Shown: piece by piece, positions 60,587 to 64,000 of the stretch
How positions within the stretch are numbered: the first letter of the stretch is position 1
Layout: each line of letters starts with the position of its first letter
Origin: Claveliimonas ammoniilytica
GTDB taxonomy: Bacteria > Bacillota > Clostridia > Lachnospirales > Lachnospiraceae
NCBI RefSeq assembly: GCF_025567415.1
Contig: NZ_JAOQJV010000004.1
Span: forward strand, 135,910 to 199,909
Direction: 5' to 3'
Length of the DNA: 64,000 nucleotides
Notes under the pieces: model-generated
Seen by the model: the letters and a program-made list of their open reading frames with translations, nothing else
Database searches by the model: none
What the model was told of the DNA's origin: nothing
Position numbers and translations under genes: made by a program

Positions 60587-60659
60587 AGCCGATGATCGGA
60601 CTCGAACCGATAACCTGCTGATTACAAATCAGCTGCTCTGCCAATTGAGCCACATCGGC
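60587..60659 (-). tRNA. tRNA-Thr (anticodon UGU)
   Basis: 73 bases. Acceptor GCCGATG/CATCGGC, anticodon loop TTTGTAA in a GCTGA/TCAGC stem, discriminator U. A broken copy lies just upstream at 60661-60746. Confidence 0.95.
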
Positions 60660-60760
60660 ATGATGTGTTGCAAGCAGCTGATTTGTAATCATCAGCTCTG
60701 CCTGCGATTGACGTGGTCAATCTTACCGAATTGAGCCACATCGGCATGATGTGTTGCAAG
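60643..60760 (-). pseudogene. Rearranged tRNA-Thr relic with 32-bp direct repeats
   Basis: The 32 bases at 60643-60674 are repeated exactly at 60729-60760 (5' flank plus first 17 bases of tRNA-Thr). Between them is a damaged copy. The 5' acceptor strand and D-arm start are intact, then about 26 foreign bases follow, then GGCAGAGC. The anticodon arm reads GATTACAAATC, the exact inverse of GATTTGTAATC in the working gene. The T-arm and 3' acceptor strand are lost, so it cannot fold as a tRNA. Confidence 0.85.
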
Positions 60761-60779
60761 ATTGAATTCTTCAATCAAA

Positions 60780-60851
60780 TGACTCCACCGGGAATCGAAC
60801 CCGGGTTACCGCCGTGAAAGGGCGATGTCTTGACCGCTTGACCATGGAGCC
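60780..60851 (-). tRNA. tRNA-Glu (anticodon UUC)
   Basis: 72 bases. Acceptor GGCTCCA/TGGAGTC, anticodon loop CTTTCAC, discriminator A. First tRNA of the cluster. Confidence 0.96.
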
Positions 60852-60886
60852 TTATGCTATCACCACTTCCATGGTGACCGCATTTA

Positions 60887-60915
60887 ATGTTAGCATACTG
60901 TTTTAAAATATGCAA
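60887..60915 (-). promoter_or_regulatory. Promoter of the tRNA cluster
   Basis: TTGCAT (60910-60915), 17 bases, TAACAT (60887-60892) on the minus strand, 35 bases before tRNA-Glu. Confidence 0.7.
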
Positions 60916-60946
60916 GCTTTTTTTGAAATTTATTATTATTTTTGAT

Positions 60947-61432
60947 TTATTTTTGATCGTAAATTTTAGGTTCTACCGTTTTGTTTTCAAAATCTATAAA
61001 CAGCTGGAATGCGTAACCCTCATCACTGGTATCCCAGATTTCCACATACTTTGGCTCTATTTCAATCAGGATTTCTGTATCTTCATGACTGTATTTGTTA
61101 TAACTTTCCCACAGATGTTCTTTATATCCTTTTTCAAAACGTCTGTCTGGCTCATCTACCACCAATCCTTTATTAATCGCAATTCCTTCCACCTGTACTC
61201 CACTCCAGCACAATGCTACATGCGGATTTTCCAGAAGCTGTTTTGTTTTCCGGAAATTCTTGTCTGTCTTAAACCAGATTTTCTCATCATAAAACAGGCA
61301 GCTTACGTTTCTTACCATTACATAGTCATTCACGCTGGAAGCCAAAGCCATAATCTTCCAGTCTCCCAGCATTTCAAACATTCTTTCAACAGCCTGTTCG
61401 TATATAATGTCTTTATCTAATGTAAATTTCAT
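60947..61432 (-). CDS. Pyridoxamine 5'-phosphate oxidase-like flavin-binding protein
   Basis: 161 residues with the split beta-barrel pattern (LGDWKIMALASSVNDYVMVR, SCLFYDEKIWFKTDKNFRKT, HVALCWSGVQVEGIA). Such proteins bind FMN or F420 and reduce small molecules or bind heme. It follows ribU by 14 bases under the FMN riboswitch, in keeping with a flavin cofactor. The reaction is unknown. Confidence 0.8.
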   Translation of the reverse strand: MKFTLDKDIIYEQAVERMFEMLGDWKIMALASSVNDYVMVRNVSCLFYDEKIWFKTDKNFRKTKQLLENPHVALCWSGVQVEGIAINKGLVVDEPDRRFEKGYKEHLWESYNKYSHEDTEILIEIEPKYVEIWDTSDEGYAFQLFIDFENKTVEPKIYDQK

Positions 61433-61446
61433 CCCTAATCTCCTCT

Positions 61447-62100
61447 TTATCTGTTAATGATTCCTCTTATCACACCACTTAATCTCTTATAAATAATAAA
61501 TGTAACCACCGATGTTGCCCCATATTTGATCAGATTAAATGGAAGCAGTCCAAAAATAACAAGGCTTACCGTATCCTTCATGGCTGGATTGACAGCATTA
61601 CACATTGCAATAATATCACCCATGGACATACCGAATAATTTCACATAAAACGGTATAATAAGATATAAATTAGTAAGAACTGCAACTACAGCTACCACAC
61701 AGCAGCTGACAGCCATTCCGAGAGCAGCACTTTTTCTTGTCTTCTTTCTGTGATAAATAAACACTGCCGGCAACACATAAGCAGAACTTAACAGAAAATT
61801 CTGCAGTTCTCCGGTACCAAGCGACATCGTTCCCTGCATCACAAGCTGAAGCAATATCTTCACAACGATAATGCACAGTGCTTCTACCGGTCCAAACATT
61901 AGGCCTCCCATAATCTCCATCACACCAGACAGATCAAACGAAAGAAATGGCGGCATAAATGGAATCGGGAATCGCATAAGCATAAGTACTGCACTGACAG
62001 CTCCCATAAGACCTATAAATGCAATCTTTTTCACCTTCATCCTCGATGCGCTGTGTACCTGATTACTTACTGTTGTTACTTCTTGTTCATTTCCGTTCAT
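61447..62100 (-). CDS. ribU: ECF transporter S component for riboflavin
   Basis: 217 residues with about six membrane helices. The S-component pattern is KKIAFIGLMGAVSAVLMLMR, FDLSGVMEIMGGLMFGPVEA and LPFNLIKYGATSVVTFIIYK. The FMN riboswitch directly upstream identifies the substrate as riboflavin (RibU type). It works with a shared ECF energising module encoded elsewhere. The start at 62100 has AGGAGG at 7 bases. Confidence 0.93.
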   Translation of the reverse strand: MNGNEQEVTTVSNQVHSASRMKVKKIAFIGLMGAVSAVLMLMRFPIPFMPPFLSFDLSGVMEIMGGLMFGPVEALCIIVVKILLQLVMQGTMSLGTGELQNFLLSSAYVLPAVFIYHRKKTRKSAALGMAVSCCVVAVVAVLTNLYLIIPFYVKLFGMSMGDIIAMCNAVNPAMKDTVSLVIFGLLPFNLIKYGATSVVTFIIYKRLSGVIRGIINR

Positions 62101-62112
62101 ATCGGATCCTCC

Positions 62113-62155
62113 TATAAAAATAACCCGGAACATCTACGCTCCGGGCTTTATTTTT
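62113..62155 (-). terminator. Terminator of the FMN riboswitch
   Basis: CCCGGA and TTCCGGG arms around GCGTAGATG, then TTATTTTTA on the minus strand, ending right at the ribU ribosome site. Expression platform. Confidence 0.85.
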
Positions 62156-62164
62156 GCAGAAAAT

Positions 62165-62278
62165 GTCTTTTCTCATCCGGACTATACCGTCGGTTCTGGA
62201 ATTCCATAAAGGTCACCAGATCAGCCGCTCTCGCGGGTCATGGACTATACCATCGGTAGGGACTCTCACCCTGCCACA
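62165..62278 (-). promoter_or_regulatory. FMN riboswitch (RFN element)
   Basis: The minus strand carries GGCAGGGTGAGAGTCCCTAC, CGATGG, GACCCGCGAGAGC, ATCTGGTGA, AACCGACGGTATAGTCCGGA and GATGAGAAAAGACA, the ordered RFN blocks. FMN binding should end transcription before ribU and the flavoprotein gene. Confidence 0.97.
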
Positions 62279-62335
62279 AAGACTTATTGATTCTATATCG
62301 AGTTGTAATTGCAGTAACATTATCTGCTGAGATTT

Positions 62336-62364
62336 ATTATATACTTTTCTGACACAGCTGTAAA
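62336..62364 (-). promoter_or_regulatory. Promoter of the FMN riboswitch transcript
   Basis: TTTACA (62359-62364), 17 bases, TATAAT (62336-62341) on the minus strand. Confidence 0.75.
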
Positions 62365-62416
62365 TATTATTTATTTTTTTGAATTTTTTGGAATATTTTG
62401 AAATTTTTGAAAGGAA

Positions 62417-62445
62417 TTGTTTTTATAAATGTATCATGGTATAAT
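62417..62445 (+). promoter_or_regulatory. Promoter of the DAACS symporter gene
   Basis: TGGTATAAT extended -10 (TATAAT 62440-62445) with TTGTTT (62417-62422) at 17 bases. The transcript starts near 62452, so the leader is under 60 bases and begins with a hairpin. Confidence 0.75.
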
Positions 62446-62455
62446 TAATCGTCAA

Positions 62456-62500
62456 CGGAGACATTGCAGTAGGCGCAGTGTCTCTTTTTCAAAGAGAGGA
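62456..62500 (+). promoter_or_regulatory. Leader with two mutually exclusive hairpins
   Basis: Hairpin 1 pairs GGAGACA with TGTCTC, followed by TTTTT, and resembles a terminator. Hairpin 2 pairs TCTCTTT with AAAGAGA around TTC and includes the ribosome site GAGAGG of the symporter gene. They share the TCTC segment, so only one can form. It could sense a factor or act as an attenuator. Confidence 0.45.
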
Positions 62501-62509
62501 ATTGATAAA

Positions 62510-63739
62510 ATGAAAGAAAAGAAAAAAATGTCTTTGGCCATGCAGATATTTATTGCACTTGTACTGGCCATCATTGCAGGATTACTCTTGCAGAGTCACG
62601 CAGACTTTGCCGAATCCTACATCAAACCCTTCGGAACGATATTCTTGAACCTTGTTAAATTCATCGTCGTTCCTATTGTATTATTCTCCATCATGTGCGG
62701 TATCATTTCTATGAGTGATATCAAAAAGGTGGGCGCCATTGGTCTGAAAACGGTTATTTTCTATCTTTGCACGACTGCATTTGCTGTTACGATCGGTCTG
62801 ACCGGCGGTAATCTTTTTAAAAGTCTGTTCCCGGTAGTTGCTACTACGGATCTGACTTATGAAGCAACCGAAGCCACATCCTTTATGGATACACTTGTGA
62901 ATATGTTCCCATCCAACTTCGTATCTCCTATGGTAGAAGCTAACATGCTGCAGATCATCGTCATGGCTGTTCTTCTTGGATTTGCGATTATCCTTGTAGG
63001 TGAGAAAAATATCCGTGTCGTAAATGCATTCAACGATCTAAATGACATTTTTATGAAATGTATGGAAATGATTCTGAAGCTGTCACCGATCGGTGTCTTC
63101 TGTTTACTGTGCCCGGTCATCGCATCCAACGGACCTGCTATTATCGGTTCTCTTGCAATGGTGCTTCTGGCAGCATATATTTGTTACATTGTACATGCAG
63201 TATTCGTGTACTCACTGACGGTAAAAACTATGGGCGGTTTAAGTCCACTGAAATTCTTTAAAGGCATGCTTCCGGCAATCATGTTTGCATTTTCCAGTGC
63301 ATCTTCTGTAGGAACTCTGCCGATCAACATGGAGTGCACTGAAAAGCTCGGTGCCAGACGAGAAGTTGCTTCTTTCGTACTGCCTCTGGGAGCGACGATC
63401 AACATGGACGGTACAGCCATTTACCAGGGTGTCTGTGCTATCTTCATTGCTTCCTGCTACGGCATCCAGCTCACTCTTCCACAGATGTTGACCATCGTTC
63501 TTACCGCTACACTGGCATCTATCGGAACCGCCGGAGTACCGGGTGCAGGTATGGTCATGCTGGCTATGGTACTTACTTCTGTTGGTCTTCCTGTTGATGG
63601 CATTGCTTTGGTAGCCGGAGTAGACCGTATCTTTGATATGGGACGTACAACCGTCAACATCACCGGTGATGCAGCCTGTACCGTCATTGTCTCCAATCTG
63701 GAGGCAAAGCGTGAAGCGCGCAAAACCACAAATAATTAA
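62510..63739 (+). CDS. Dicarboxylate/amino acid:cation symporter (DAACS family)
   Basis: 409 residues with eight membrane helices and two re-entrant loops. Signatures are FAFSSASSVGTLPINMECTE, LPLGATINMDGTAIYQGVCA (NMDGT sodium/substrate motif) and VAGVDRIFDMGRTTVNITGD. It imports glutamate, aspartate, serine/threonine or dicarboxylates with H+ or Na+. The start MKEKKKMSLAMQ at 62510 has AGAGAGGA upstream; a frame to 62429 includes the leader hairpins. Confidence 0.95.
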   Translation: MKEKKKMSLAMQIFIALVLAIIAGLLLQSHADFAESYIKPFGTIFLNLVKFIVVPIVLFSIMCGIISMSDIKKVGAIGLKTVIFYLCTTAFAVTIGLTGGNLFKSLFPVVATTDLTYEATEATSFMDTLVNMFPSNFVSPMVEANMLQIIVMAVLLGFAIILVGEKNIRVVNAFNDLNDIFMKCMEMILKLSPIGVFCLLCPVIASNGPAIIGSLAMVLLAAYICYIVHAVFVYSLTVKTMGGLSPLKFFKGMLPAIMFAFSSASSVGTLPINMECTEKLGARREVASFVLPLGATINMDGTAIYQGVCAIFIASCYGIQLTLPQMLTIVLTATLASIGTAGVPGAGMVMLAMVLTSVGLPVDGIALVAGVDRIFDMGRTTVNITGDAACTVIVSNLEAKREARKTTNN

Positions 63740-63766
63740 AACAAATACACCAATTATTTAAATCGA

Positions 63767-63832
63767 GTAGGAGGCGGTGACTAACCGCCGTCCTCTCACA
63801 GCACCGTACGTACCGTTCGGTATACGGCGCTT
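63767..63832 (-). mobile_element. Group II intron 3' end (domains V and VI)
   Basis: Minus strand: the domain V hairpin AGCGCCGTATACC-GAAC-GGTACGTACGGTGCT with the catalytic AGC at its base is followed by a domain VI-like stem (GGCGGT-TAGTC-ACCGCC) and the 3' end near CTCCTAC at 63767-63773. The intron enters from the right edge, and its exon lies to the left. Confidence 0.85.
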
Positions 63833-64000
63833 TCAATAGTTGATGTGCACAGACTGATAGGCTGTGGCTAGATCATAAAAGCCACTGTTTATCAGTCTTT
63901 CTTTATTCAGCGCCCAAATCACAGCTTTGTTATTACTGATGTACCAATACTTTCTGCGACTATTTGCTATTGTTGCCGCATAGTGTTCTGGAATTCCCAG
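63833..64000 (-). CDS. Group II intron-encoded reverse transcriptase/maturase, C-terminal end only
   Basis: A frame open from the window edge ends at TGA (63833-63835). It reads LGIPEHYAATIANSRRKYWY, ISNNKAVIWALNKERLINSG and ends YQSVHINY. The NSRRKYW segment and the following N-rich helix match the C-terminal domain of bacterial group II intron maturases. It is followed after one base by domain V, as usual. About 55 residues are visible; the rest is outside. Confidence 0.88.
   Translation of the reverse strand: MGIPEHYAATIANSRRKYWYISNNKAVIWALNKERLINSGFYDLATAYQSVHINY

Noticed and set aside
60640..60762. Direct repeats in the tRNA cluster as a CRISPR-like array
   Set aside because: Only two units exist and they are clearly parts of tRNA-Thr; no CRISPR array was seen anywhere in the window.

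Overview
The window looks like a chromosomal segment from a spore-forming, anaerobic Firmicute of the Lachnospiraceae (Dorea, Mediterraneibacter or Coprococcus-like; the genus is inference). Pointers are medium-low GC, strong AGGAGG ribosome binding sites, a pyrophosphate-dependent PFK, pyruvate formate-lyase, a SpoIID-like protein, and DUF6465, DUF3793 and CmpB-type genes. Most genes lie on the minus strand. Exceptions are feoAB, an RluA-type pseudouridine synthase and a terminal DAACS symporter.

Layout. 1-5.1 kb: an AT-rich class II lanthipeptide locus read leftwards as LytTR regulator, AgrC-like kinase, a 49-residue precursor gene and lanM (cut by the window edge). 5.3-10.4 kb: pheS-pheT-queA behind a T-box leader. 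10.4-19.5 kb: a YihY membrane protein, a SpoIID-domain protein, a probable 6S RNA, a pilin-like surface protein coupled to leuC-leuD-thrC, and a CmpB-type membrane protein. 19.5-22 kb: Fur-box-controlled feoAB. 22-26.5 kb: aldehyde dehydrogenase, PHP phosphoesterase, membrane protein, a histone-H1-like DUF6465 protein and thioredoxin. 26.6-31.6 kb: a TetM/EF-G-like GTPase fused to a Rae1/YacP-like NYN ribonuclease domain, overlapping a cytosolic parvulin, then a Nudix hydrolase and an RluA enzyme. 31.5-36 kb: a thiamine operon (thiM-thiE-HAD-thiD-cytX) under a TPP riboswitch. 36-46.5 kb: Na/Pi cotransporter, subtilase, PPi-PFK, glycosyltransferase, a three-gene set (pseudokinase, HTH-Uma2, PrsW), a broken SIS gene and tRNA-Arg. 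46.6-52.7 kb: an ABC-ATPase-domain protein, a split pyruvate formate-lyase with its activase, flavodoxin and DUF3793. 53-58.2 kb: a tripartite tricarboxylate transporter with HpaI-type aldolase, YhcH protein and GntR/FadR regulator. 58.6-62.3 kb: an NSS transporter, a cluster of six tRNAs with a rearranged tRNA-Thr relic, and an FMN-riboswitch operon (flavin-binding protein and RibU). 62.4-64 kb: the symporter, then the 3' end of a group II intron entering from the right.

Main points of interest. (1) The GTPase-Rae1 fusion joins an A-site-binding translation-factor scaffold to a ribosome-dependent mRNA endonuclease domain, which suggests a one-protein ribosome-coupled mRNA cleavage device. 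(2) Pyruvate formate-lyase is split, with the glycyl-radical domain encoded as a separate coupled 80-residue protein. (3) A small three-Cys lanthipeptide lacks a double-glycine site and is coupled to a quorum-type kinase. (4) Several short palindromic repeat families occur, two of them starting exactly at terminator U-tracts. (5) A pseudokinase / HTH-Uma2 / PrsW operon has no obvious named function. Many genes are regulated by recognisable RNA or DNA elements: T-box, TPP and FMN riboswitches, a Fur box, and candidate Pho and GntR sites.
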